Assembly: GCF_018448885.1 (NCBI RefSeq)
Contig: NZ_RCWB01000001.1
Span: 62,001-126,000, forward strand
From: Photorhabdus caribbeanensis
Lineage (GTDB): Bacteria; Pseudomonadota; Gammaproteobacteria; Enterobacterales; Enterobacteriaceae
Length of the DNA stretch: 64,000 bases
Direction of reading: 5' to 3'
A program made the translations under genes and the position numbers. Below the pieces are notes generated by a model that was not told where the DNA came from, ran no database searches, and was given only the letters and a program-made list of their open reading frames with translations. Below are positions 42,788 through 51,154 of the stretch, in pieces. The stretch's first letter is position 1, and each line of letters begins with the position of its first letter.

Positions 42788-43446
42788 AGATGAGAGATTA
42801 TTTATCCCTTATTACCACTCAGCACAGAACTGCAAATAAATTTGTTACTCACATTGATTTCATTACCCGGCCACTCTCTGACATTATTAATGCAGCACAG
42901 CTCCTGAATAGTCAGTTTTCAATTGATGAAGCCGTAGGAGTTCAATTAGATGCGGTTGGGGAATGGATTGGTCTTTCACGTTATGTCAAAACGCCTATCG
43001 TTGGCGTGTATTTTGCATTTGATACTGAGGGTGTGGGATTAGATGAAGGGAGCTGGAAACGGCAGTATGATTCCGACTCCGGCTTTACTGAATTAGACGA
43101 TGAAACTTACCGAACAATATTACGTTCTAAAATTCGTGCAAATCACTGGGACGGTACAAATGAAATGCTTGCGGAAATTTATCAGGGTGTTATTCCAGAT
43201 GAATCTGTATTAATATTCTTCGTTGATAACCAAGATATGAGCATGGATGTTTATGTCACCGGGGGAGTCGTGCCGGAAGTTGTTAAAGCGGTTATTCAGC
43301 AAGGATATTTAAATATTAAACCCGGAGCAGTCAGAGTTAATAATTATACCAACTCGGAAAATCGGGGGGTTATTTTTGGTTTCGATTCAGACAGTAAATA
43401 TATCGCCGGATTCGATGTAGGCGGTTGGCCCATTCTATTAAATTAA
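42784..43446 (+). CDS. Tail protein I-like baseplate protein (DUF2612)
   Basis: A 220-residue DUF2612 protein: LLNSQFSIDEAVGVQLDAVGEW, LDDETYRTILRSKIRANHWDGT, NQDMSMDVYVTGG, QQGYLNIKPGAVRVN. It connects the J ring to the fibres. ATG 42784 overlaps the upstream stop. Confidence 0.88.
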   Translation: MKMRDYLSLITTQHRTANKFVTHIDFITRPLSDIINAAQLLNSQFSIDEAVGVQLDAVGEWIGLSRYVKTPIVGVYFAFDTEGVGLDEGSWKRQYDSDSGFTELDDETYRTILRSKIRANHWDGTNEMLAEIYQGVIPDESVLIFFVDNQDMSMDVYVTGGVVPEVVKAVIQQGYLNIKPGAVRVNNYTNSENRGVIFGFDSDSKYIAGFDVGGWPILLN

Positions 43447-43456
43447 GAGTAAAATA

Positions 43457-44737
43457 ATGGCGAAGAATGAATTTCTAACCTTCGGTATAGCAGAGGGTGC
43501 TAACGTATTATCAAACGAAGAGTACGCAGCATTAGCTGCAAGAGTTAACGGATTTAGCGCCGGTGTTGCAAAGTCACGTGAATTAAATAAAGCGTGGCGT
43601 CAGTCATCTATTATTACACATATTTTGGCGGATTTTATCGCAAAAGAATCGGGTAAAGATGTTCTGGATAATGGAGATATTAACGCGCTGAAAAGTAATC
43701 TGGCATTAGCAATTAAAAATGCTTTGCCGGAAGTGCGAGATGCCACGCTCTCAGAAAAAGGCATTATTCAACTCACAGACAAAACAGGTAACAGTAATAC
43801 CCTTGCAGCAACACAGAAGTTAGTTACTGATGTAAACAACAACGCCAACACTAAGCTGGCAAAAAATCAAAACGGCGCAGACATCCCCGACAAAAACGCG
43901 TTTGTGAAAAACCTCGGTTTGGTGGAGACGGTGAATTTGGCAAAAAGTGCTGTGCCAAATAGTCGGAAAATTAATGGCAAGGCGTTGACTGGGGATGTCA
44001 GTCTGAGTGCCGGGGATGTGGGGGCGATAAGTACTTATGAGCTGGGATGGGTGGGCGATGGCGGAAAATTTCAGAATTTCTTAGCAACGGGCTTTTATCG
44101 AGTTACTGTGTCAAATTTGTCAACTGTTTCAGATTTTCCTCTGAATTTGTACACATATGGATTTCTTGAAGTGCGGAATTCGTTCTCAGCTATTTCACAG
44201 CAATACACATCCCATCATGGCGAAGTCGCAATCCGCCAATCGTGGGATTCGGGTAAAACGTGGCTCGGTTGGGACATTGTCTATTCAAGTACAACATTAC
44301 CGGAACAGCATCCAGTTGGTGCTCCAATTCCATGGCCGTTACCGAATGTGCCTGCTGGTTATCTCGCATGCAACGGTCAATCATTTAATAAATCGCTATA
44401 TCCGAAGCTAGCAGAAGCTTATCCCAACGGCAGATTGCCCGATCTAAGGGGAGAGTTTATCCGGGGATGGGATGATAGTCGGGGCGTGGACCCGGGCCGA
44501 GTGTGCGGCTCGTGGCAGGGAGACGCAATACAAAATATAACGGGCAGCATTATTGGCGGGAGTTTGGAGCCGTCTGGGGCGTTTTATAAAGCTTCAACAG
44601 TAAAATCTTACGTTAATTACGCATCAAATTATATAGATTTAAGCTGGATTTATTTTGACGCATCACGTGTCGCAAGAACAGCAAACGAAACCCGCCCCCG
44701 CAATATCGCATTTAACTACATAGTGAGAGCAGCATAA
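43457..44737 (+). CDS. Tail fibre protein
   Basis: A 426-residue receptor-binding fibre. The N-terminus (AKNEFLTFGIAEGANVLSNE) attaches to the baseplate. Phage tail-repeat motifs follow (SEKGIIQLTDKTGNSNTLAAT; KINGKALTGDVSLSAGDVGA). The C-terminal collar-like domain contains PVGAPIPWPLPNVPAGYLAC, LPDLRGEFIRGWDD and ARTANETRPRNIAFNYIVRA, the standard fibre tip of lambda Stf/P2 H-type proteins. Host range depends on this part. The next gene is its assembly chaperone, overlapping by one base. Confidence 0.9.
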   Translation: MAKNEFLTFGIAEGANVLSNEEYAALAARVNGFSAGVAKSRELNKAWRQSSIITHILADFIAKESGKDVLDNGDINALKSNLALAIKNALPEVRDATLSEKGIIQLTDKTGNSNTLAATQKLVTDVNNNANTKLAKNQNGADIPDKNAFVKNLGLVETVNLAKSAVPNSRKINGKALTGDVSLSAGDVGAISTYELGWVGDGGKFQNFLATGFYRVTVSNLSTVSDFPLNLYTYGFLEVRNSFSAISQQYTSHHGEVAIRQSWDSGKTWLGWDIVYSSTTLPEQHPVGAPIPWPLPNVPAGYLACNGQSFNKSLYPKLAEAYPNGRLPDLRGEFIRGWDDSRGVDPGRVCGSWQGDAIQNITGSIIGGSLEPSGAFYKASTVKSYVNYASNYIDLSWIYFDASRVARTANETRPRNIAFNYIVRAA

Positions 44738-45363
44738 TGACAGAACAGAAATACTCTTTAGAACATGAAAAAGCCGTATTAGGTAAAGATGGTTTGGCTA
44801 TTCAAGCAGGCTGGATAAAGGTTTATCACTCGAATCAAATCACGCGAGAATTCATAGCATCGGATATTGAGTACGTCATGCTCGGTGTCAGTTTGTCAGC
44901 TGGAGCCTATCCCGACGCGCCGGAACTTCCGAAGTCTCCTGACGAAGCCGTTTGTCGTAGTGTAGACGGCAAGTGTTGGGAAATCCTCCCGGACTACCGG
45001 GGAAAGACAGCTTACGACACGTTAACGCGAGAACCGACTGAAGTTACTGAAATCGGTGAGCTGCCTGACACGCTGACATTCAAGAAACCGCCCACCGACT
45101 TTGACAAATGGGATGGCAAAGAGTGGGTAGTCGATAAAGACTTACTCAAGTCACATCAAATCAATGAGGCAAAGCAGCAACAAGCAGCACTGTTACAGCA
45201 AGCAAATGAAACAATCGCATTGCTGCAAGACTCTGTTGATTTAGAAGTCGCTACAGACTCAGAGAAAGCTGCTCTGTTGGAATGGAAAAAATACAGAGTA
45301 CTGCTCACACGTGTAGATGTGAACCAAGCGCCTGATGTGAAGTGGCCGGAAGTGCCGAAGTAA
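44737..45363 (+). CDS. Tail fibre assembly protein
   Basis: A 208-residue Caudo_TAP-family chaperone. The C-terminal half has the typical HQINEAKQQQAALLQQANET, LLEWKKYRVLLTRVDV and PDVKWPEVPK. It assists folding and attachment of the fibre encoded immediately upstream. It is the last gene of the late operon. Confidence 0.9.
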   Translation: MTEQKYSLEHEKAVLGKDGLAIQAGWIKVYHSNQITREFIASDIEYVMLGVSLSAGAYPDAPELPKSPDEAVCRSVDGKCWEILPDYRGKTAYDTLTREPTEVTEIGELPDTLTFKKPPTDFDKWDGKEWVVDKDLLKSHQINEAKQQQAALLQQANETIALLQDSVDLEVATDSEKAALLEWKKYRVLLTRVDVNQAPDVKWPEVPK

Positions 45364-45445
45364 ACATTGACTTATTGTTTCAAATATGTTTAGCATTAGC
45401 TTACTACTGTACAAGTAGCTTAGAAATATATCTTTTTAAGTGAAA

Positions 45446-45484
45446 CTGCCGCACAGGCAGGACGAAGCCGGTTAGTCCGGCTTC
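45446..45484. terminator. Two adjacent hairpins at the right end of the prophage
   Basis: CTGCC/GGCAG (45447-45460) and GAAGCCGG/CCGGCTTC (45464-45484) follow the last phage gene. No T-run is present. The 180-bp stretch 45364-45543 shows no gene. They may stop late transcription before the symporter remainder. Confidence 0.45.
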
Positions 45485-45543
45485 ACAATCGCCCTCTCAC
45501 TCTATCGTAAACACCACACTTCATATTGAGCGCCCTTTCTGTT

Positions 45544-45561
45544 TGTACATTTTTATGTACA
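45544..45561. promoter_or_regulatory. Inverted repeat TGTACAT-4-ATGTACA near attR
   Basis: Same heptamers as at 3554-3573 but in outward order and with a 4-bp spacer; the sequence ATGTACATGCT occurs at both ends. Likely arm-type sites for integrase or excisionase at the other attachment arm. Confidence 0.5.
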
Positions 45562-45631
45562 TGCTTTATTTTTATGTGACTTATATTTTATTAATTTATT
45601 GTTTTTTATGTATTTTTTTAAATAAATATTA

Positions 45632-45651
45632 TTTAGGTAAAAAATGGGCTT
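45632..45651. other. attR: attR core, 20-bp direct repeat
   Basis: Exact copy of the 20-bp attL core. Reading YLGKKWAWLGTLFAVFGS across it continues the symporter frame broken at 3412. Confidence 0.92.
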
Positions 45652-46582
45652 GGTTGGGGACGCTGTTTGCGGTATTTGGCAGTATTGCTTGTTTCGGTAT
45701 CGGTAATACCGTACAGGCGAATTCTGTTGCTGATGTACTGCAAAGTAACTTCGGCGTTTCGACCACGGTAACGGCCGTAGTATTGGCGATTCTGGTTGGT
45801 GCAGTGCTTATCGGGGGTATTAAACGTATTGCTGATGTCGCCGGCAAATTAGTGCCATTCATGACGGTTGCCTATCTTGCCGCCGGGATTATTGTTCTGG
45901 GGGTGAATTTTAGTGAGATTCCTGCTGCATTTGTTTTGATTGTTAAATCTGCATTTACACCTGTTGCAGCGCAAGGTGGCTTTGCGGGTGCAGCAGTATG
46001 GGCGGCAATTCGTTTTGGTGTAGCTCGCGGCATTTTCTCTAATGAAGCAGGATTGGGAAGTGCGCCGATTGCTCATGCAACAGCCAAAACCCAAAACCCG
46101 ATTCGCCAGGGATTGATCGCTATGCTAGGTACTTTCATCGATACCATTATTGTTTGTTCTATCACTGGCTTAACTATCGTCATTACCGGCGGTTGGTTGA
46201 ATGGTCAAACTGGTGCGACGCTGACAGCGACTTCTTTCGCTATGGCGATTCCCGGCGGCAACTATATTGTCGCGGGTGCGCTGGTAATATTTGCCTTTAC
46301 CACAATTCTTGGCTGGAGTTTTTACGGTGAAAAATGTACCCAGTATCTATTTGGGCAAAAAGCTATCACGCCTTTTCGTGTGGTATGGATTATTGCTTTA
46401 ATGGTAGGTGCTACTCAGTCATTGGATTTTGTCTGGTTATTGGCAGATACATTGAATGCGATGATGGCAATACCGAACCTGATTGCATTAGCATTGTTGA
46501 GTCCAGTTGTTTATCGGCTGACAAAAGAACATATTAAAGATGTAAATGCGGATAGTGTTGATATTAAAGCAAACATTTGAAT

Positions 46583-46608
46583 AAAAGCCTTCCGTTTGGA
46601 AGGCTTTT
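46583..46608. terminator. Bidirectional terminator, symporter / aldehyde dehydrogenase
   Basis: AAAAGCCTTCC, GTTT loop, GGAAGGCTTTT: an 11-bp perfect stem with A- and T-runs on both sides, between convergent genes ending at 46580 and 46626. Confidence 0.9.
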
Positions 46609-46625
46609 CACATTACTGATTGAGA

Positions 46626-48110
46626 TTATTCTTCACCGGTTTTGATATAGATGTTTTTGACCTGGGTGTAAGCATCCAACATCATTTTGTGTGTTTCTCT
46701 GCCAATGCCTGATTTTTTGTAACCACCGAATGGGGCGTGAGCTGGCAGTTCATGGTAAGTATTAATCCACATACGGCCGGTTCTGACAGCTTTAGCGACG
46801 CGTAGCGCACGGTCGATATCCTGTGTCCAGACAGCACCAGCCAGGCCATAATCAGAATCATTTGCCATTCCAATGACTTCTTCTTCTTCGCTAAATGGTA
46901 TGACGGCTAATACAGGACCAAAAATCTCTTCGCGCGCGACTCGCATATCATTAGTGACGTTAGTAATAATGGTTGGTTGGATAAAGAAACCATCATCATG
47001 ACCTTCTCCGGTCATGCGTTTACCGCCAGTTAGAATGGTTGCACCCTCTTGCTTCGCAATATCGACATATCCAAGAATTTTTTCCATTTGTTCCTGGCTG
47101 ACTTGGCTTCCCATCTGAGTTTCTTTTGCTAGTGGATCGCCAACTTGGATAGATTCGAATTCTATTTTTAGGGACTTGAGGAATTCATCATGAATATCTT
47201 TATGCAGGAATAGCCGGGAACCTGATTCACACGCTTGACCCTGATTCAGCAAAATAGCTCTGGCCGCATATTTTACTGCCTTTTTCATATTGGCATCAGG
47301 GAAGATAATATTGGCTGATTTACCACCAAGTTCCAGTGTTGCAGGGATCAGCTTTTTGGCTGCGGCTTCGGCTACGGTATAACCTACTCTAGTGGAACCA
47401 GTGAATGCCACTTTTTCGACATCTTTATGATCCAAAATGGCTTGACCAACGACTGAACCACGACCTGTAACAATATTAACCACCCCGGCTGGCAGGACTT
47501 TATCCAATATTCGACCCAGTTCAAGCAGGGTGATAGGTGTCAGTGTTGCTGGATTGATAACAATGGTATTGCCTGCTGCCAGAGCAGGAGCCAGTTTCCA
47601 TGCCGCCATCAGTAGTGGGAAATTCCAGGGAATTACCTGCCCGACAACACCAATGGGTTCACGGATCACCAAGCTGAGTGTATTGGTATCCAGAACTGAA
47701 GCTTCATCGGTATGGGAACGGATTACACCCGCAAAATAGCGGAACTGGTCAATGGACGCGGGTAGATCCATATACAGGGATTCATTTAATGGTTTGCCAG
47801 TATCCAGTGATTCAAGGATGGCAAAACGTTCTTGTTCTGCTTCTAGTAAGTCAGCAATTTTCAGCAAAGCTGATTGCCTTTCGATGGCGGAGGTTTGACT
47901 CCAGGCGTGGAAAGCTTTTTTTGCGGCGCTGACAGCAAGATCGACATCTTCCGCATTACCAGATGCATATTCAGCCAGTAGTTCTCCTGTCGCCGGGTTA
48001 TAACTTTTGGTTGTTGCCTTGGATACACTATCTACCCATTGCCCGCCAATAAGCATTTTGTAGGATTCAACGGGCAACATCTCTTTCTCAATATCGTGTA
48101 ATCGTTTCAT
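46626..48110 (-). CDS. NAD(P)+-dependent aldehyde dehydrogenase
   Basis: A 494-residue enzyme of the ALDH superfamily oxidising an aldehyde to its acid. Seen are the cofactor loop VIPWNFPLLMAAWKLAPALA, the Gly motif FTGSTRVG, the general base in ELGGKSANII and the catalytic Cys in NQGQACESGSRLF. The residue after the Cys is Glu-Ser rather than the commoner Ser-Ala/Thr-Ala, a minor departure. IFGPVLAVIPF and PFGGYKKSGIGRE complete the family pattern. Closest in style to the betaine/phenylacetaldehyde-type dehydrogenases (ExaC/DhaS). Substrate not deducible. It is monocistronic. Confidence 0.87.
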   Translation of the reverse strand: MKRLHDIEKEMLPVESYKMLIGGQWVDSVSKATTKSYNPATGELLAEYASGNAEDVDLAVSAAKKAFHAWSQTSAIERQSALLKIADLLEAEQERFAILESLDTGKPLNESLYMDLPASIDQFRYFAGVIRSHTDEASVLDTNTLSLVIREPIGVVGQVIPWNFPLLMAAWKLAPALAAGNTIVINPATLTPITLLELGRILDKVLPAGVVNIVTGRGSVVGQAILDHKDVEKVAFTGSTRVGYTVAEAAAKKLIPATLELGGKSANIIFPDANMKKAVKYAARAILLNQGQACESGSRLFLHKDIHDEFLKSLKIEFESIQVGDPLAKETQMGSQVSQEQMEKILGYVDIAKQEGATILTGGKRMTGEGHDDGFFIQPTIITNVTNDMRVAREEIFGPVLAVIPFSEEEEVIGMANDSDYGLAGAVWTQDIDRALRVAKAVRTGRMWINTYHELPAHAPFGGYKKSGIGRETHKMMLDAYTQVKNIYIKTGEE

Positions 48111-48331
48111 TAATATACTCCGAGTACTTTGGTTTAAGAATAGTTACATCGAGAATCTGTCTCATTAGGTTATTTTATTTTCCATTCTTGTTGGTAAAGA
48201 GCGAATGATTCCCTACATATCATGTATATAGACTGATTTCTGTACTTTGCCTGTGCGTATGATTTATTGATAATAATAGTCCTGCATTGATTATTCCTGC
48301 TGGGATAGATGCTTCATTAGCAGGTTTTATA

Positions 48332-48458
48332 TATACCCGTCATCTTTCAAGTTGCCTCTTTGTTGGCTGCACTCACTCACCCCGGTCACATAGTTTGCTA
48401 TGCTCCCGGGGATTCGCTCCTTTGCCGTCGCGATGCATCTTGAAATCTATAAGGTATA
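48332..48458. repeat. ERIC repeat (127 bp)
   Basis: Second ERIC copy, beginning TATACCCGTCATC and ending AAGGTATA. It is in the same orientation as the one at 520-646, with about ten substitutions. It lies in the 570-bp gap between the aldehyde dehydrogenase and the binding-protein gene, which is otherwise AT-rich and empty. Confidence 0.9.
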
Positions 48459-48642
48459 GTTTCATTATGTGAATATATTTGTGCTTTATATTTATTACTT
48501 AACCGAATTTATTTTGTCATGTTTTATATTTCTTTAGCATCAACTATAGTAGAGCACAAAATAATAGATGTCTATTAGCGCGTTATATAAAATGTTAGGT
48601 ATATTAACGAACGGAAATTATAAATAAATGGTAAAGCTAACT

Positions 48643-48666
48643 ATCCGTTGGTCTATTCCAACGGAT
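48643..48666. terminator. Stem-loop after the binding-protein gene
   Basis: ATCCGTTGG, 6-nt loop, CCAACGGAT, 13 bp past the stop on the minus strand. The 9-bp stem is good, the T-run is poor. Confidence 0.5.
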
Positions 48667-48678
48667 TGAAAAGAAATA

Positions 48679-49815
48679 TTATTTTGCTGTAACCCAGAAT
48701 ATCCCGTTACCATCAAGAGCTGTAAAGGTTTTGTGCAGATATAAGCTATCAGCTTGTGGATCGATATCTTCAAATAACTTTGGATGCAGGAATTTAGCAA
48801 TGATTTCAACAGCAATGATGTTAAACGGCGTATCGTAATATTGGTGGTACAGTGCTATTACTTGCTTTTCGCGGAATGCTCTTAATACGCTTAATTTGGG
48901 GCGTGTCATTAATTTTCTTAGTTGTTCCTGTGACTGCTTTAGATTGCCGGTGTAGCCTAATGGCACAGAAAAACTTCCGGGTCGGACTTTACCCCAATCT
49001 GCGGCAGTCATCAGATAAAACTCAGGATTACTGACGATTAATTGTTCTTCGTTTACCTCACCATCCGTACCTGAGAACCAGCGAGCACCGAGGTTATCAC
49101 CTCCTGCGGCAGTAATAAATTCACCAAAATTGCCATTTCCGAAAGTCTTACAGCAATGTTCAGCACCTAACATACCGGCATGGCGTTCGATAAACACCGG
49201 AGGACGCTGTTCTTTACCTAGCGTACCAACACGTTGATTAATAACTTTCATTCTCTCTTGATAAAACTCAATAAATTTTTGTGCATTTTCTTCTTCACTA
49301 AATACTTTCCCAAGTAAAACCATACTTGGAATCGTATTTGTTAGCGGATATTGACGGAAATCGATAAAAATAACCGGGATGCCCGCTTTTTCCAGTAAAG
49401 TTATGGTTCCACTATTATTAAGTTTAGTTTGAAGACCAATATCAAAAATAACCAGATCGGGTTTATAAGTCAGCGCTTTTTCGACGTTAAAATCGCTTTG
49501 ATGAGGATTGGGGAATACCGGAATATCCCGCAATTGCGGGAAGTCTTTTTCATAAGCAGTTGCCAAATCTGGAGATTTAATTTCCAGTGCATTATCCCAG
49601 GCAACAATACCTTTAAGCGGATTATCAGGATGAAGAATATTCAATGCAATCAATACTCGGCTGTCAGCCAGCATAACCCGATTGACCGGCGCGTTAACTT
49701 TAACCTTCCGGCCAGCAACGTCTTTGACTGTAATTTCTTTTGCTTGTGCAAAAACAGACAGTAACATCAATATGGCAGTCAGAAAATATTTTGCAGTGCA
49801 GTGGATGATTGCCAT
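48679..49815 (-). CDS. Periplasmic iron-chelate/cobalamin-type substrate-binding protein
   Basis: A 378-residue protein with a signal peptide (KYFLTAILMLLSVFAQA, cleavage after AQA). The mature part has the class III binding-protein fold (PF01497): VNRVMLADSRVLIALNILHP, YKPDLVIFDIGLQTKLNNS, IPVIFIDFRQYPLTN, YLMTAADWGKVRPGSF. Such proteins deliver ferric siderophores, haem or vitamin B12 to ABC permeases. No permease or ATPase gene adjoins it, so it is an orphan component. A Fur-box-like sequence lies 85 bp upstream, pointing to iron-repressed expression. Confidence 0.82.
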   Translation of the reverse strand: MAIIHCTAKYFLTAILMLLSVFAQAKEITVKDVAGRKVKVNAPVNRVMLADSRVLIALNILHPDNPLKGIVAWDNALEIKSPDLATAYEKDFPQLRDIPVFPNPHQSDFNVEKALTYKPDLVIFDIGLQTKLNNSGTITLLEKAGIPVIFIDFRQYPLTNTIPSMVLLGKVFSEEENAQKFIEFYQERMKVINQRVGTLGKEQRPPVFIERHAGMLGAEHCCKTFGNGNFGEFITAAGGDNLGARWFSGTDGEVNEEQLIVSNPEFYLMTAADWGKVRPGSFSVPLGYTGNLKQSQEQLRKLMTRPKLSVLRAFREKQVIALYHQYYDTPFNIIAVEIIAKFLHPKLFEDIDPQADSLYLHKTFTALDGNGIFWVTAK

Positions 49816-49899
49816 TATTTCTCCTTTGAATAAAGAACGTTCTTAGTTGAACCGCGTAATTTGACAAATTGGGTCCACATCTATTTATGCTAATCTTAA

Positions 49900-49918
49900 A
49901 ATGATAATGATAACAATT
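49900..49918 (-). promoter_or_regulatory. Fur box
   Basis: AATGATAATGATAACAATT matches the 19-bp Fur consensus (GATAATGATAATCATTATC) in its left and central hexamers. It precedes the binding-protein gene and would make it iron-repressed. The rest of the gap to the lipoprotein gene (49919-50421) has no gene I can support; short frames there lack family resemblance. Confidence 0.75.
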
Positions 49919-50421
49919 TACATTAATCAAATGGTTTTAGTGACTTTGGTAAATAATATTTTGATTTTTTGCTATTTTTAAATAATAACAATGAGTTGAG
50001 TGGTGTTCGTGAGTTGAAAATAACTCTCATTTGGTGGAAGGTTATGGTGGTGGTTGGCAAAAACAGCAGACTAAATTTGCCAAATTTTCTGGCAGATTGT
50101 GAGGATTCCAACTACATTATTGATCTGAATATCGGCAATTACTGTGGTCGTATCTGGGCCTGTCGTGTTGTCGGTTGGTCGGGTATTTTAGTCATCTGAT
50201 TAGATTTAGCAGGCAAAAAGTCGTCTTTTATGCTGTTGAAGAAATAACAAGTGATGATATTTTGGTATTGTTGTTGCCAATCACAAGGATAATCATGCTG
50301 GAATAGCATGATGAGAAATTTCATCTTATTGCTATTCTTGATCAATTTGGCTAATTATAAACGGCTTATTGTTTCTGCTTCTGTTATTATTCCCTTGTTC
50401 AATATTCTGTGGGGGATGAAT

Positions 50422-50754
50422 ATGAAAAAATTGTTAGTAATTTGTTTGTTAGGATTTGTATTCGCTGGTTGTGATAGCCAACCTAAGATTGATGCTTCTA
50501 ATGAAATTTCGTTGAAAGCATCCATTGAGAAAGTAAGAGATACGCTACCTGATGATAAAAAAGCGAAGTTTGATGAATCAATTCAATCGGCTATGTTTAA
50601 TAGTATCGATTTTAATGACTTGGTTAAATCAGGTGCTCATGGTGACATGAAGGAATCGAAACAAAAGTTTTATAAGTTACTGGATGGTAAAACCGCTGAC
50701 CAATTGATAGCTGAAATTGAAAAAATTGAAGCTAAGAGATCAGAAAATGAATGA
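50422..50754 (+). CDS. Small outer-membrane-type lipoprotein (DUF6694-like)
   Basis: A 110-residue lipoprotein. The signal peptide MKKLLVICLLGFVFAGC ends in a lipobox-like FAGC, and residue +2 is Asp (CDSQ), which by the +2 rule suggests retention in the inner membrane. The mature part is helical and charged (ISLKASIEKVRDTLPDDKKA; DGKTADQLIAEIEKIEAKR), as in the DUF6694 family of unknown function. ATG 50422 is preferred because the GGGGG lies 6-7 bp before it rather than directly against ATG 50416. Confidence 0.7.
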   Translation: MKKLLVICLLGFVFAGCDSQPKIDASNEISLKASIEKVRDTLPDDKKAKFDESIQSAMFNSIDFNDLVKSGAHGDMKESKQKFYKLLDGKTADQLIAEIEKIEAKRSENE

Positions 50755-50778
50755 TTCCTTCATAGGATTATCCGCATT

Positions 50779-50814
50779 AAACGGCAGTGAGGTGGAAATC
50801 TATGCCGTTTTTTT
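50779..50814 (+). terminator. Intrinsic terminator after the lipoprotein gene
   Basis: AAACGGCA, 16-nt loop, TGCCGTTT followed by TTTTA. It separates the lipoprotein gene from the riboswitch-controlled mgtE. Confidence 0.8.
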
Positions 50815-50862
50815 ATGATCATCAATAACTTAAATGGAACTTAAACAAACCAATTTTCAATT

Positions 50863-50890
50863 TTGAATTATTACAACTATTGCTTATAAT
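50863..50890 (+). promoter_or_regulatory. Promoter of the mgtE riboswitch transcript
   Basis: TTGAAT, 16 bp, TATAAT. The -10 is a perfect consensus, and the predicted start near 50897 lies just before the first strand of the aptamer closing stem. Confidence 0.75.
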
Positions 50891-50909
50891 ATGCGCCGCA
50901 TTCTAAGTG

Positions 50910-51080
50910 CAGTATCTCGTTAGGCGAGGCTCCTATACAAACACAGGTTGCTGATCTCACGACGTCGAGAGACGCCCAAGATTAGGACAGGATATATCGA
51001 ACCAAGGTATATCCCCATGTAACTTTCTGATAATTCAGGATACGTTGTATAGTGCTAAAACTGAGACGTAGAGATAGCTG
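50910..51080 (+). promoter_or_regulatory. M-box (ykoK-type) magnesium riboswitch aptamer
   Basis: The leader contains CGTTAGGCGAGGCTCCTATA, GACGCCCAAGATTAGGACAG and GTTGTATAGTGCTAAAACTG, which match the conserved blocks of the M-box leader (CGTTAGGTGAGGCTCCT..., ...ACGCC..., ...ATACAGTGCTAAA...). CAGTATCTC (50910-50918) pairs with GAGATAGCTG (51071-51080) as closing stem. The aptamer folds compactly when Mg2+ is plentiful. It precedes a Mg2+ transporter gene, as expected. Confidence 0.85.
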
Positions 51081-51104
51081 TTGTATTCTCTCATCTGGTT
51101 TCGC

Positions 51105-51146
51105 CCCTATGTGAGTGCTGTTTGAAGTTCACAACAGTAATAGGGA
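51105..51146 (+). promoter_or_regulatory. Expression-platform hairpin covering the mgtE ribosome-binding site
   Basis: CCCTAT (51105-51110) pairs with ATAGGG (51140-51145) and CTGTT (51118-51122) with AACAG (51133-51137). The stem includes AGGGA (51142-51146), the Shine-Dalgarno of ATG 51155. No T-run follows, so control of translation rather than termination is suggested. Confidence 0.6.
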
Positions 51147-51154
51147 CCAACATC

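Larger units (their letters stand above)
3393..45651. mobile_element. Integrated myovirus-like prophage, 42.2 kb
   Basis: The element is bounded by a perfect 20-bp direct repeat (attL 3393-3412, attR 45632-45651) inside a symporter gene. It carries integrase, excisionase-like gene, CI/Cro switch, replication genes, Q, lysis, terminase, capsid, contractile tail and fibres in normal temperate-phage order. Genes from 4824 to 16177 point left, and those from 16293 to 45363 point right except for two cargo-type genes and a small zinc-ribbon gene. No structural gene is obviously missing or frameshifted apart from the two junctions explained by -1 frameshifting. It could therefore be functional; this is inferred from gene content only. 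Confidence 0.93.
45543..46580 (+). pseudogene. AlsT-type sodium:alanine symporter, 3' part after prophage
   Basis: From 45635 the frame encodes the rest of the AGCS symporter: WLGTLFAVFGSIACFGIGNT, VQANSVADVL, RGIFSNEAGLGSAPIAHATA and the C-terminal membrane helices ending at 46580. The first 30 codons (45543-45631) are phage-derived and by chance hydrophobic (YIFMYMLYFYVTYILLIYCF), so a truncated membrane protein might be made in the lysogen. Excision at the 20-bp repeat would recreate an intact gene of about 455 codons with the part at 2974. Confidence 0.9.

Noticed and set aside
3393-45651. tRNA-associated attachment site
   Set aside because: No tRNA-like sequence is present at either end; the core lies in a transporter gene.
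49923-50199. Short overlapping frames on both strands between the Fur box and the lipoprotein gene
   Set aside because: No SD, no family resemblance and mutual overlap; treated as noncoding.
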